Assembly (NCBI GenBank): GCA_040002995.1
Contig: JBDUDK010000058.1
Location: 1-37,981 of the forward strand
Length of the DNA: 37,981 bases
Source: JBDUDK01 sp040002995
Lineage (GTDB): Bacteria; Actinomycetota; Acidimicrobiia; Acidimicrobiales; Ilumatobacteraceae
Direction of reading: 5' to 3'
A model generated the notes under the pieces. It worked only from the letters and a program-made list of their open reading frames with translations. It had not been told where the DNA came from and did not search any database. The position numbers and the translations under genes are program-made. Below are positions 15,785 to 23,460 of this stretch, in pieces; positions within the stretch are counted from its first letter, which is position 1, and the number at the start of each line of letters is the position of its first letter.

Positions 15785-17073
15785 CCACCGAGCGGCGTGG
15801 GACGGCCGAGGTCGCCGAGCTGCGCGACGTCGCGGCGAAAGAAGAGGGCGAGCGTCCAGTCGGCGATGAGCCGCGCCTTGCGGGCGAGGCCCGGTGTGGC
15901 GAGCAGGTGGTAGGAGCGGCCCATCCACCACGCGAGCCGTCCGCGTACAAGCAGTCCTCGCACCTCGGCGACGCCGACGCCGCGGCCAAGGGTGACGGCG
16001 AGGCCAAGGTTGCGGTGATCGAAGCGCGCCGGCGATCCGTGCCCGAGCGACGCGGCGACGTTGCGGGCGCAGATGGCCGCCTCGCGTACCGCGTGCTGGG
16101 CGGTGCCGGGCGACGTTCCTCCGTCGCGCTCGGGAACCGCGGCCGCGTCTCCGAGTGCGAAGACATTGGGGTGATCGACGACGCGCAAGTCGAAGCCGAC
16201 GCGCACCCGCCCGCGCTCGTCGAGCGGGAGGCCGAGGCGAGCCACGAGGGGTGATGGCCGCTGGCCGGTGGTCCACACGATCGTCTCTGAGAGGTAGGGA
16301 GTCACCGACGTATCCGAAAGCTTGACCAGCTTGTCTTCGCAGCTCGAGAGCCGAGTCGACAGGTGCACTTCCACGTCGCGCCGTTCGAGGTTGGTCTGTA
16401 CGTAGCGGGCCAGTCGGGCGTTGAGACCGGGGAGCAGTGTCTTCTGCGCTTCGACCAGCACCCAGCGGAGGTCGGAGCGGGTGAGTCGGGGGTAGAGACG
16501 CAGCGCGTCGGTGGCGAGTGACTCGAGTTCGGCGAGGGCCTCGACTCCCGCGTACCCGCCGCCCACGAACGTGAACGTGAGCAGCTCGCGCCGGCGGCCG
16601 AGATCGTCGGTCGCCTCCGCCGCCTCGAGCTGGCGCAGCACGCGGTTACGCAGCCAGATCGCGTCGGCCAGGCTTTTGAACCCGACGGCGTTCTTGGCGA
16701 GGCCGGGTATCGGTAGCACCGTCGGCACCGAGCCGGGGGCGAGCACGAGCGTCCGGTAGGTGATCACGTGTTCGACCCCGTCGATATCTGTGGCCGCCGC
16801 ACTGTTCGTGTCGACCGCGATACTCGTGATCTGGCCGCAGAGAAGCTGGGTGCGGCGCAGCATCTCCCGGTGGGGAACCACGGCGTGACGAGGTTCGATG
16901 GTGCCGGAGGCGGCCTCTGGGAGCAGTGGGGCGAACAACAAGAAGTTCTCCGGGGCCACGAGCAAGAAGCGGCCGTTCCCCCGTGTGCGACGCTCGAGGT
17001 GACGAGCCGTCGTCGCGCCGCCGAAGCCTCCGCCGACCACAAGTACGTCGACGTCGAGGCGACGATCGGGCAT
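15781..17073 (-). CDS. ndh: Type II NADH dehydrogenase-like FAD oxidoreductase
   Basis: A 430-residue two-dinucleotide-fold flavoprotein of the NDH-2 group, which passes electrons from NADH to quinone without pumping protons. The FAD motif is GGGFGGATTARHL near residue 14, the NAD motif GGGYAGVEALAELE near residue 171, and the second FAD motif FALGDAAAVPE near residue 306. The quinone-side segment AQHAVREAAICARNVAA follows. The C-terminus (ARKARLIADWTLALFFRR) is amphipathic and hydrophobic, as needed for membrane attachment. It is divergent from the ferritin-like gene, across a 9-base inverted repeat. A related ferredoxin or sulfide oxidoreductase is less likely. Confidence 0.88.
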   Translation of the reverse strand: MPDRRLDVDVLVVGGGFGGATTARHLERRTRGNGRFLLVAPENFLLFAPLLPEAASGTIEPRHAVVPHREMLRRTQLLCGQITSIAVDTNSAAATDIDGVEHVITYRTLVLAPGSVPTVLPIPGLAKNAVGFKSLADAIWLRNRVLRQLEAAEATDDLGRRRELLTFTFVGGGYAGVEALAELESLATDALRLYPRLTRSDLRWVLVEAQKTLLPGLNARLARYVQTNLERRDVEVHLSTRLSSCEDKLVKLSDTSVTPYLSETIVWTTGQRPSPLVARLGLPLDERGRVRVGFDLRVVDHPNVFALGDAAAVPERDGGTSPGTAQHAVREAAICARNVAASLGHGSPARFDHRNLGLAVTLGRGVGVAEVRGLLVRGRLAWWMGRSYHLLATPGLARKARLIADWTLALFFRRDVAQLGDLGRPTPLGG

Positions 17074-17081
17074 AGGCGGGT

Positions 17082-17132
17082 CAGCTTTGCATGCCCTCCC
17101 ACTTCACGCCGTCGGTGAAAACGGCAAAGCTG
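17082..17132. promoter_or_regulatory. Inverted repeat in ndh / ferritin divergent region
   Basis: CAGCTTTGC (17082-17090) and GCAAAGCTG (17124-17132) are a perfect 9-base inverted repeat 33 bases apart, in the 88-base gap between the divergent genes. A smaller repeat, TTCAC/GTGAA (17103-17119), lies inside. It is a candidate operator for coordinated redox or iron control; the regulator is unknown. Confidence 0.4.
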
Positions 17133-17161
17133 GTCGGTAACCCGTCCCGAAAGAGAGCCTC

Positions 17162-17695
17162 ATGTCCGACTTTCTCACTGACATCAAGACGCTCCGCCAA
17201 CGCGCGCGCGAGCACATCGACCAGGGCCCGATCACGGACGCCTACACGGCCGACAGGGAACGAGTGCTGGCCGTTCTCAACGAAGTCCTGGCGACGGAGC
17301 TTGTGTGCGTGTTGCGCTACAAGCGCCACTACTACATGGCGAGCGGTATCAACGCCGGACCGGTTGCCGCGGAGTTTCTGCAACACGCGAACGAAGAGAT
17401 GGGCCACGCCGACCAGGTGGCGGCGCGCATCACGCAGCTTCAGGGTGAGCCGAACTTCAATCCCGCCGGGCTTGCCGAACGGAGCCATGCGGAATACGTC
17501 GAGGGCGACTCGCTCGTCGAGATGATCAAAGAGGACTTGGTGGCCGAGCGGGTCGCCATCGCGTCGTACCAGGAGATCGTGCGCTGGTTGGGCCTGGACG
17601 ACCCCACGACGCGCGGAATGCTCGAGGGCATCCTGGCCGTGGAGGAAGAGCACGCCGACGACCTGGTGAACCTGCTCAAGAAGCTCGGGTCCTGA
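17162..17695 (+). CDS. Ferritin-like (bacterioferritin-type) protein
   Basis: A 177-residue four-helix ferritin-like protein. The di-iron ligand pattern is visible: Glu in VLATELVCVLRYK (helix A), ExxH in NEEMGHAD (helix B), Glu in KEDLVAERVAIASY (helix C), and ExxH in VEEEHADD (helix D). It likely stores iron or detoxifies Fe(II) with peroxide. It is a little longer than typical bacterioferritin (about 158 residues), and the heme-ligating Met is not clear, so bacterioferritin proper is not certain. AAGAGAG lies about six bases before the ATG. The stop overlaps the start of the universal stress gene (TGATG), so the two are coupled. Confidence 0.87.
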   Translation: MSDFLTDIKTLRQRAREHIDQGPITDAYTADRERVLAVLNEVLATELVCVLRYKRHYYMASGINAGPVAAEFLQHANEEMGHADQVAARITQLQGEPNFNPAGLAERSHAEYVEGDSLVEMIKEDLVAERVAIASYQEIVRWLGLDDPTTRGMLEGILAVEEEHADDLVNLLKKLGS

Positions 17696-18129
17696 TGGAA
17701 AACGTTGTCGCGGGCGTCGACGGTTCGGAGGCATCGCTCGCCGCCCTCCGCAGCGCGATCGAGGAGGCATCGTTTCGTGGCGTGGGTGTTGACGCGGTTC
17801 ATGTCTGGAGCCTGCCCGCGCTGAGCGGCGCCGAAGCGCTCGGTGCGATGCCGCTGCCGTGGGAGGAACTGGAGGCCTCGGCGCATGCGATTGTCGAAGA
17901 AACGATCGCCAAGATCGATGCCCGCGGTGTCACCGTGAAGCCGGTCGTGGTCCAAGGCTCTACGGCTCACGTGCTCATCGAGCACTCGGCGAGCGCGCCA
18001 ATGCTCGTGGTCGGCTCACGCGGCACCGGAGGATTCATCGGCCTCCTGGTGGGCTCGGTGGCCCACCAGGTCTTGCATCACGCACCGTGCCCGGTACTCG
18101 TCGTACCGGCACCGGATCGGCAGAAGTAG
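17695..18129 (+). CDS. Universal stress protein (UspA family)
   Basis: A 144-residue single UspA domain. It starts VVAGVDGSEASLAALRSA and ends with the ATP-binding motif of ATP-type Usps, GSRGTGGFIGLLVGSVAHQV, then PCPVLVVP. ATP-binding Usps act as stress-linked regulators of metabolism or partner proteins; the partner is unknown. The start ATG overlaps the stop of the ferritin-like gene, so it is made with it. The neighbourhood of ferritin, superoxide dismutase and NDH-2 suggests a role under redox or iron stress. Confidence 0.93.
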   Translation: MENVVAGVDGSEASLAALRSAIEEASFRGVGVDAVHVWSLPALSGAEALGAMPLPWEELEASAHAIVEETIAKIDARGVTVKPVVVQGSTAHVLIEHSASAPMLVVGSRGTGGFIGLLVGSVAHQVLHHAPCPVLVVPAPDRQK

Positions 18130-18133
18130 CAAG

Positions 18134-18742
18134 CTAGCCGAGGTTCACGCCTACGGCCTTGTCGAACCGCGAGGCCACGTTCTCCCAACTGACGATGTTC
18201 CACAACGCCGTCACGAAGTCGGCTCGTACGTTCTTGTATTGCAGGTAGTACGCGTGCTCCCACGCGTCGAACACGAGCAAGGGCAGCCCGCTCTGGCCGG
18301 TGTTGCCCTGATGGTCGTAGATCTGCTCGATGTAGAGGCGCTTACCGAGGGGCTCCCATGCGAGCGCCCCCCATCCTGAGCCCTGCACCGTGGTGGTGGC
18401 CTGCGTCATCTGAGCCTTGAACGCGTCGAACGAACCGAAGTGCTCGACGATCGCGGCGTCGAGTTCACCGCCGGGTCGCTCCCCGCCCGACGGCGACAGG
18501 TTCGTCCAGAAGATCGAATGCAGCACGTGCCCCGAAAGGTTGAACGCGAGGGTTTTCTCGAGCCCGACGATCGTGTCGTAGTCGCTCTTCTGACGGGCCT
18601 CTTCGAGCCGGTCCATGGTGGTGTTGAGACCGGTCACGTACGCGGCGTGATGCTTGTCGTGGTGCAGGGTCACGACCTCGGCCGAATAATGCGGCTCCAG
18701 AGCGGCAGGGTCATAGGGCAGGTCGGGCAGTGTGTAAGCCAT
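18134..18742 (-). CDS. sodA: Superoxide dismutase, Fe/Mn family
   Basis: A 202-residue Fe/Mn superoxide dismutase converting superoxide to oxygen and peroxide. Metal ligands are visible: His in LHHDKHH, His in SGHVLHS, Asp and His in FDAWEHAYYLQY. The QIYDHQGN segment carries His before Gln, the arrangement seen in mycobacterial iron enzymes where manganese forms carry Gln, so iron or mixed metal use is possible; this is a weak guide. No signal peptide is present. The start is the ATG at 18742 with AAGGAGAG about seven bases upstream; an in-frame extension to 18787 lacks a ribosome site. It converges on the universal stress gene with a 4-base gap. Confidence 0.96.
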   Translation of the reverse strand: MAYTLPDLPYDPAALEPHYSAEVVTLHHDKHHAAYVTGLNTTMDRLEEARQKSDYDTIVGLEKTLAFNLSGHVLHSIFWTNLSPSGGERPGGELDAAIVEHFGSFDAFKAQMTQATTTVQGSGWGALAWEPLGKRLYIEQIYDHQGNTGQSGLPLLVFDAWEHAYYLQYKNVRADFVTALWNIVSWENVASRFDKAVGVNLG

Positions 18743-18894
18743 CGGGTGCTCTCCTTCGTCGACATGGCGCGGCGGATGACCAGTCAACTCCGTTTTATGC
18801 CCGAATCGCCCATTTCATAGTCCCGCGCCGGCTTCTCGGTGGCGCGCCCACCTCCGAGGGTGAGATCAGCCAATCTTTCCAGGCCCCCACGCCG
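18743..18894. other. sod / sigma divergent intergenic region
   Basis: About 150 bases holding the sod ribosome site and the upstream part of the sigma promoter. I see no further gene, RNA or clear operator. Confidence 0.35.
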
Positions 18895-18900
18895 TACCAT
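18895..18900 (+). promoter_or_regulatory. -10 box of ECF sigma gene
   Basis: TACCAT, six bases before the GTG at 18907. The preceding CCGTAC could also serve as part of an ECF-type -10, so autoregulation is possible but not shown. Confidence 0.45.
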
Positions 18901-18906
18901 CACACG

Positions 18907-19473
18907 GTGGCTCCCTCCCTCAGCGACGACGCCCTCCTCGCCGGCTTCGCCGTGGGTGATCCCGACGCGAGCCTCGAGTTCGTGCGTCGATTTCAGCGGC
19001 GGGTGTTCGGCTTGGCGCTGCGCATCGTTGGCGAGATCGCTCTGGCGCAGGACGTGGCTCAGCAGGCATTCGAAAAGGCGTGGCGCTACGGCGCTACCTA
19101 CGATCCCTTGCGGGCGTCCGTGGCGACGTGGTTGCTCACCATCACGCGCAACGTCGCGATCGACGAGACCCGCCGCCGCCGCATGACGTTCGTCGAGCTC
19201 AGCGACGTCGCCACCCTCGCCGACGAGCGCGACGCTGGTCCGGCTCGGGCGGCCGAGGTCAGCGACGGTGTGCGGGCCGTTATTGAGGAGCTCGCGACGC
19301 TTCGCCCCGAGCACCGACGGGCGGTGGTGCTTTCGGCTTGGTACGGGCGCACCGCCGACGAGATCGCCACCCTCGAGGGCATCCCATTGGGCACGGCCAA
19401 GACGCGCATCCGTGACGGCGTGCGGCGTCTGCGCGACCGCCTCGCCACAACCGAGTTGGGCGACGTCACGTGA
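18907..19473 (+). CDS. ECF-type RNA polymerase sigma factor
   Basis: A 188-residue group 4 sigma factor. Sigma region 2 spans FVRRFQRRVFGLALRIVG through LAQDVAQQAFEKAW and ITRNVAIDETRRRR; region 4 is LRPEHRRAVVLSAWYGRTAD with the helix-turn-helix GIPLGTAKTRIRDGVRRL. Regions 1.1 and 3 are absent, as expected. It is followed with a four-base overlap (GTGA) by a zinc anti-sigma gene that would hold it inactive at the membrane. The GTG at 18907 was chosen because TACCAT ends six bases before it and because upstream codons add no sigma similarity. The regulon is unknown; the sterol-desaturase-like gene beyond the anti-sigma gene is convergent. Confidence 0.93.
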   Translation: MAPSLSDDALLAGFAVGDPDASLEFVRRFQRRVFGLALRIVGEIALAQDVAQQAFEKAWRYGATYDPLRASVATWLLTITRNVAIDETRRRRMTFVELSDVATLADERDAGPARAAEVSDGVRAVIEELATLRPEHRRAVVLSAWYGRTADEIATLEGIPLGTAKTRIRDGVRRLRDRLATTELGDVT

Positions 19474-20117
19474 ACCCGCTTGCGTGTGATGAGGTCGTTG
19501 GGCTCGCGCCTGAACTGGCGCTGGGTGTGCTCGACGGGTCAGAGCGGGCCCAAGTCCTCAGCCATCTCGACTCCTGCGACACATGTCGTCACCTCGTCGA
19601 TGATCTGGCGACCACGATCGCTCGGGTCGTGTCCGCGGCTCCTGGCATCGACCCTCCGCCCGGTTTCGATCGCCAGGTGGTCGCGCAACTGGCCCCGCTG
19701 GCGCCGAAGGAGCCGGCTTACCACCGCCGTCGCCGGTTCTTCGCCGGCGTCGGCGCGGTAGCCGTGGCGGCGTCTCTGTCTCTCGCCGGTTTCCTCGTCG
19801 CGAGCGGCGGCGACAGCGGTCCGGTCACCCGTCGGGCGACGATCACCGCGGCGGGCGACTGGGCCCGTGGCGACGTGCTCGTCGTTGATGCCCATCCCAC
19901 GTGGGTGACAATGCGGGTGAGCGTCGACTACGAGGCCGCCAACTTGCATTGCGAACTGGCGTTGGCCGACGGTCGGGTCGTGAAGCTCGGGACGTTCCAC
20001 GAGGTCGGTGGGGCGTGGGAGTGGGGCGGCACGATTCAGGCGGCGGCGTCCGACGTTGTCGAGGCGCGTTTGGTCGGCGCCGACGGCTCGATCGTGGCGT
20101 CTGGTCGTTTCGACTAG
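19470..20117 (+). CDS. Membrane zinc anti-sigma factor
   Basis: A 215-residue anti-sigma factor. The N-terminal zinc-finger motif HxxxCxxC is seen in SHLDSCDTCRHLVDD. A single membrane helix FFAGVGAVAVAASLSLAGFLVA lies near residues 90-112 and an extracellular C-terminal beta domain of about 100 residues follows (WARGDVLVVDAHPTWVTMRV). The outside domain resembles RskA-type sensor domains in layout. It would sequester the sigma factor encoded immediately upstream until a signal triggers its proteolysis or a zinc/thiol change. GTG start within the sigma stop (GTGA) indicates coupling. Confidence 0.88.
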   Translation: MNPLACDEVVGLAPELALGVLDGSERAQVLSHLDSCDTCRHLVDDLATTIARVVSAAPGIDPPPGFDRQVVAQLAPLAPKEPAYHRRRRFFAGVGAVAVAASLSLAGFLVASGGDSGPVTRRATITAAGDWARGDVLVVDAHPTWVTMRVSVDYEAANLHCELALADGRVVKLGTFHEVGGAWEWGGTIQAAASDVVEARLVGADGSIVASGRFD

Positions 20118-20122
20118 CTGCC

Positions 20123-20998
20123 TCAGGCGCGCAACGGCTGCGTCATGAACGGCCATGCGAGCTGGCGCAGGTATCCCTCTGGTTGCGGTTCGTCGATGCC
20201 GTAGCGGTCGGGCCAAGCGTGCGGCAGTTGCAGGGTGCCGAAGATGGCGTCGACCACCGGTAACGACGCGAAGTTCTTGTGGTCCGCGCCTCCCGCATTG
20301 GCATGGTGCCAGTGGTGGTACTCGGGCGTGCCGATGAGCCACCGGATGCCGGCTAGGCGGATCCTGACATTCGCGTGGACGAAGATCGCGAGGATCGTGG
20401 CGACGATCAGGTAGGCGCCGAACGTCGTGCGGGAGAAGCCGAGCGCGTACAGCGGCACCACCACGCACGAGCGCGTGAATGCCTGGTCGATGGGGTGGAG
20501 GTGGGCCGCGGCGAGCCAGTCCATCTCCTCGATCGAATGATGGACCTTATGGAACCTCCACAGAACCGGTATCCAGTGAGTGGCGCGGTGGCCCCAGTAG
20601 CCGCAGAGTTCCGCGACAGCCAGGGCGATGGCGAACTGGACGCCGAAGGGCCACGATGCGATCGCGTCTCGTGCGCCCACCGGAATCCCCGCGTGGAGAG
20701 CGCGCCCGATGAAGATCACCGCGACGATGACCCCGACCAGCGTCAGCAGGTTGTTGACGAGGAAATGAACGACATCGGTGGTCCACCCTCTGCGGAACAC
20801 CTTGCGCGGGTGGAGCGCAAAGACCTTCTCGGGCGGGATGAACACCGCCGCCAGCGCGACGAGTCCGAAGATGACGCCGGACCCGACGGCGAGGGCGCCT
20901 AACAGCAGCGAGGCGGTGACGGTCCCGAGCGTGATGCCTCCGGCCGAGTACGGACGTCGAGCCGAGGGCGGGCGAGGGATGGTCGATCTGGCCTCCAC
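20123..20998 (-). CDS. Sterol desaturase / fatty acid hydroxylase family membrane protein
   Basis: A 291-residue membrane di-iron protein of the fatty acid hydroxylase superfamily. Helices occupy about residues 20-52, 75-98 and 115-135. The histidine clusters HRATH, HKVHH and HHWHH are all present, with HLHP between. Members insert hydroxyl groups or double bonds into lipids, carotenoids or sterol-like compounds; bacterial substrates are mostly unknown. The GTG at 20998 gives a basic, Ser/Pro-rich leader before the first helix. No convincing -10 box or ribosome site was found. It converges on the anti-sigma gene with a five-base gap. Confidence 0.9.
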   Translation of the reverse strand: MEARSTIPRPPSARRPYSAGGITLGTVTASLLLGALAVGSGVIFGLVALAAVFIPPEKVFALHPRKVFRRGWTTDVVHFLVNNLLTLVGVIVAVIFIGRALHAGIPVGARDAIASWPFGVQFAIALAVAELCGYWGHRATHWIPVLWRFHKVHHSIEEMDWLAAAHLHPIDQAFTRSCVVVPLYALGFSRTTFGAYLIVATILAIFVHANVRIRLAGIRWLIGTPEYHHWHHANAGGADHKNFASLPVVDAIFGTLQLPHAWPDRYGIDEPQPEGYLRQLAWPFMTQPLRA

Positions 20999-21044
20999 GG
21001 TGCCGTTGTCGCGCCCAGATGTGAGGAATCGATGAGCGGGCCTT

Positions 21045-21584
21045 CTAGTTTTTCCGGGCCCACGGTGGGTCGAGCGCGAGGATCACAGCGGCCACGGGGC
21101 ATGTATCGGTGTGCGCCCCGGACAGCCAGCCGGTACTGATAAGAAATTCACCGACAATCTCGCCTCCCGTGAAACGGAATGTGCGCTTGAACAGCCGCAC
21201 CCACTCGTCCTTCGTGCTCGGGTGGTGGGCGTCTAGCCATGCCGCGAACGAGCCATGCTCATCGATGATCGCAAGGATTGCCTGCGCGTTGCTGATGGCG
21301 GCGTCGACTTTGAGGCGGTTGCGGATGATCGACGCGTCGGCGAGGAGCCGGGCTCGATCGGTCTCTCCGTATGCGGCGACGGTCGCAACGTCGAAGCCGT
21401 CGTAGGCCCGCCGGAATCCGTCCCGCTTGGCCAGGATCGTCGACCACGACAGGCCGGCCTGATTGATCTCGAGCACGAGTCGCTCGAACAACACCGCGTC
21501 GTCGCGGGTCGGGAAGCCGTACTCCCGCTCGTGGTAGGGCCCATGCAGGGGGTGGCCCGGTGCCACATCGCAATAGGAGGTCAC
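21045..21584 (-). CDS. tag: DNA-3-methyladenine glycosylase I
   Basis: A 179-residue Tag-family glycosylase that removes 3-methyladenine from DNA. Hallmarks: the N-terminal YCDVAPGHPLHGPYHEREYG, FERLVLEINQAGLSWSTIL with the substrate-pocket residues, and C-terminal GWLSGAHTDTCPV. The Cys near the N-terminus, a His in the first 20 residues, and the His and Cys of HTDTC form the zinc snap of the family. The start is a GTG at 21584. It is divergent from the mycothiol-dependent enzyme gene with 32 bases between. Another alkyl-base glycosylase (Ada-AlkA fusion) is encoded about 8 kb away. Confidence 0.95.
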   Translation of the reverse strand: MTSYCDVAPGHPLHGPYHEREYGFPTRDDAVLFERLVLEINQAGLSWSTILAKRDGFRRAYDGFDVATVAAYGETDRARLLADASIIRNRLKVDAAISNAQAILAIIDEHGSFAAWLDAHHPSTKDEWVRLFKRTFRFTGGEIVGEFLISTGWLSGAHTDTCPVAAVILALDPPWARKN

Positions 21585-21616
21585 CGGGGCAGTCTCGCGG
21601 GTGGTTCTATGGCGCG

Positions 21617-22327
21617 GTGATCCCGTCTGCTGACCTCGCCGGTGCCTGCGCAGCGCACGCCCGCTTGCTCGCGTCTCTGTCCGGTCTCGACGACGCGGGT
21701 GCCCGTGTGCCGAGCAACCTGCCGGGGTGGACGCGCGGGCACGTCGTCACGCACCTGGCGCGTAACGCCGACAGCTTCACGGGGATGATCGTGGCCGCCG
21801 CGCGAGGCGAGGTCGTCGAGCAATATCCGGGTGGCGTCCGCCAGCGCGCCGACGACATAGAGGCCGGGTCCGGGCGGCGCGCTGCTGAGCTGGTAGCCGA
21901 CGTCGAACGGGCGTGCGGTCAGCTCGAACAGGCCTGGGCCGACACCACCGACGAGCTGTGGCGATCCGGTGCGGGGCGAAGTCGCGATGCGCGTGTGCCT
22001 CTGGCCGAGCTGCCGTTTCGGCGTTGGCGCGAGACCGAGATCCACCACGCCGACCTCGGCCTCGACTTCAGTTGGTCGGATTGGGACGATGCGTTCGTCA
22101 CGGCCGAGCTCGAGCGTACGGTGGAGGGACTGCCCGAGCGCCTTGCGCCGGGACAAGCGCTTCGTCTGATCGCCAACGACGGCGGTCCGCAGTGGGATGT
22201 AGGCACCTGCGGCGACCGGATCGAAGTGCTGGCGGACCGCCGCCGGCTGTTGGCGTGGCTCCTCGGCCGGCTCGACGACCCGGCGCTGCCGGCCGTCGCT
22301 CCCTGGCAGCGCGAACAGCGTCCGTGA
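21617..22327 (+). CDS. Mycothiol-dependent DinB-type enzyme (maleylpyruvate isomerase family)
   Basis: A 236-residue protein of the mycothiol-dependent maleylpyruvate isomerase family: an N-terminal DinB-like four-helix metal-binding domain (LPGWTRGHVVTHLARNADSF, later RRWRETEIHHADLGLDF) and a C-terminal MDMPI domain (ALRLIANDGGPQWDVG). His residues in THLARN and EIHHADL are the expected zinc ligands. Such enzymes use mycothiol for isomerase or S-transfer reactions, which fits an actinomycete. The actual substrate is unknown. GTG 21617 was chosen for family length; the in-frame region back to 21560 overlaps the tag gene. The stop overlaps the antiporter start (GTGA). Confidence 0.88.
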   Translation: MIPSADLAGACAAHARLLASLSGLDDAGARVPSNLPGWTRGHVVTHLARNADSFTGMIVAAARGEVVEQYPGGVRQRADDIEAGSGRRAAELVADVERACGQLEQAWADTTDELWRSGAGRSRDARVPLAELPFRRWRETEIHHADLGLDFSWSDWDDAFVTAELERTVEGLPERLAPGQALRLIANDGGPQWDVGTCGDRIEVLADRRRLLAWLLGRLDDPALPAVAPWQREQRP

Positions 22328-23460
22328 CGTTCGGAACACTTGCCCTCGTCGTGGCGGTGGGCCTTGCGGGACCACTCCTAGCCGCGGGTCGGCGTTCGCT
22401 TGCTCCGGTCGTTGTCGGTGAGCTCCTTGCGGGTGTCATCGTCGGGCGGACCGGCTTTCGCTGGATCAACGCGTCGGAGTCCAGCCTCTCGTTCCTCGGC
22501 GAAGTGGGCTTCGCGGCCGTGATGATGATGGCTGGCACCCACGTTCCGCTGCACGACCGTCGACTCCTGTGGGCCCTCCGCCGCGGCGCGATCGCCGCCA
22601 CGCTTGTGGCCATCCTTGCCGTTCCTATCGGCATCGCTCTCGCCCACGGGTTCGGTGTCCACCATGACGGGGTGTGGGTACTGCTGCTCGCGACAGGGTC
22701 GGCCGCGATCGTCCTACCGCTGCTCGCCGAGGTCGCACTACCAAGCGCCGTCGAGCTGCCGCTGACGGCGCAGGTGACGGTCGCCGATATTGCGACGATT
22801 GCGGCCGTGCCGCTCGTGCTCGATCCATCGCGCGCCGGGCGCACTGCGCTCGGTGGCCTCGTGGTCTGCGTCGCCGCGGTCGGGCTCGCTTGGCTCACCA
22901 TCATGATGGGTCGGACGGCGTGGATGGCTCGGATGCGCGAGCGGTCGGTCAAGCGGGACTGGGGTCTCGAGCTACGCCTGTCGCTGCTCGCCCTCTTCAC
23001 GTTGGTCTGGCTCGCGACCAAGGTCGACACGAGCGTGCTCGTCGCCGGCTTCGCGGCCGGCTTGATCGTCGCCACGCTCGGCGAACCGCACCGCCTCATC
23101 GGGCAACTGGTGGGTGTCGTGAACGGCTTTCTCGCCCCACTGTTCTTTGTTGTCCTCGGTGCCCGGCTCGATCTGCGGGCGGTGGTTCACAAACCCTCGA
23201 CGATCGTCCTCGCCGTCGCATTGGTCGTGGGCACGGCACTCGTCCACATCGTCGGTGCGGTCAGCAGTCGTCAACCGGCCGCTTCCGGTCTCGTCGCGTC
23301 TGCGCAACTCGGCGTGCCGGCCGCGGTGGCCGCGATCGGTCTGCAGAAGGCCATCCTCACTCCGGCGCAGGCGTCGGCGATCATGCTCGCCGCTGTCGGC
23401 ACGCTGGGGTTGGCCTGCATCGGTGTGGCCGTATTGAACGCGCGATCACCGCTCGATTAG
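22324..23460 (+). CDS. Cation/proton antiporter (CPA2-like)
   Basis: A membrane protein of about 378 residues with 11 to 12 predicted helices of the Na+/H+ exchanger (KefB/NapA-like) family. Typical segments: VVVGELLAGVIVGRTGF near residue 36, EVGFAAVMMMAGTHV, SAAIVLPLLAEVALPSA, and AGFAAGLIVATLGEP. The late VVLGARLDLRAV segment is also family-typical. There is no C-terminal TrkA/RCK domain, so it is not a full Kef channel. It likely exchanges Na+ or K+ for H+. GTG 22324 overlaps the stop of the mycothiol-dependent gene; longer in-frame sequence upstream is antisense noise. The end overlaps the convergent F420 oxidoreductase gene by 15 bases. Confidence 0.88.
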   Translation: MTFGTLALVVAVGLAGPLLAAGRRSLAPVVVGELLAGVIVGRTGFRWINASESSLSFLGEVGFAAVMMMAGTHVPLHDRRLLWALRRGAIAATLVAILAVPIGIALAHGFGVHHDGVWVLLLATGSAAIVLPLLAEVALPSAVELPLTAQVTVADIATIAAVPLVLDPSRAGRTALGGLVVCVAAVGLAWLTIMMGRTAWMARMRERSVKRDWGLELRLSLLALFTLVWLATKVDTSVLVAGFAAGLIVATLGEPHRLIGQLVGVVNGFLAPLFFVVLGARLDLRAVVHKPSTIVLAVALVVGTALVHIVGAVSSRQPAASGLVASAQLGVPAAVAAIGLQKAILTPAQASAIMLAAVGTLGLACIGVAVLNARSPLD

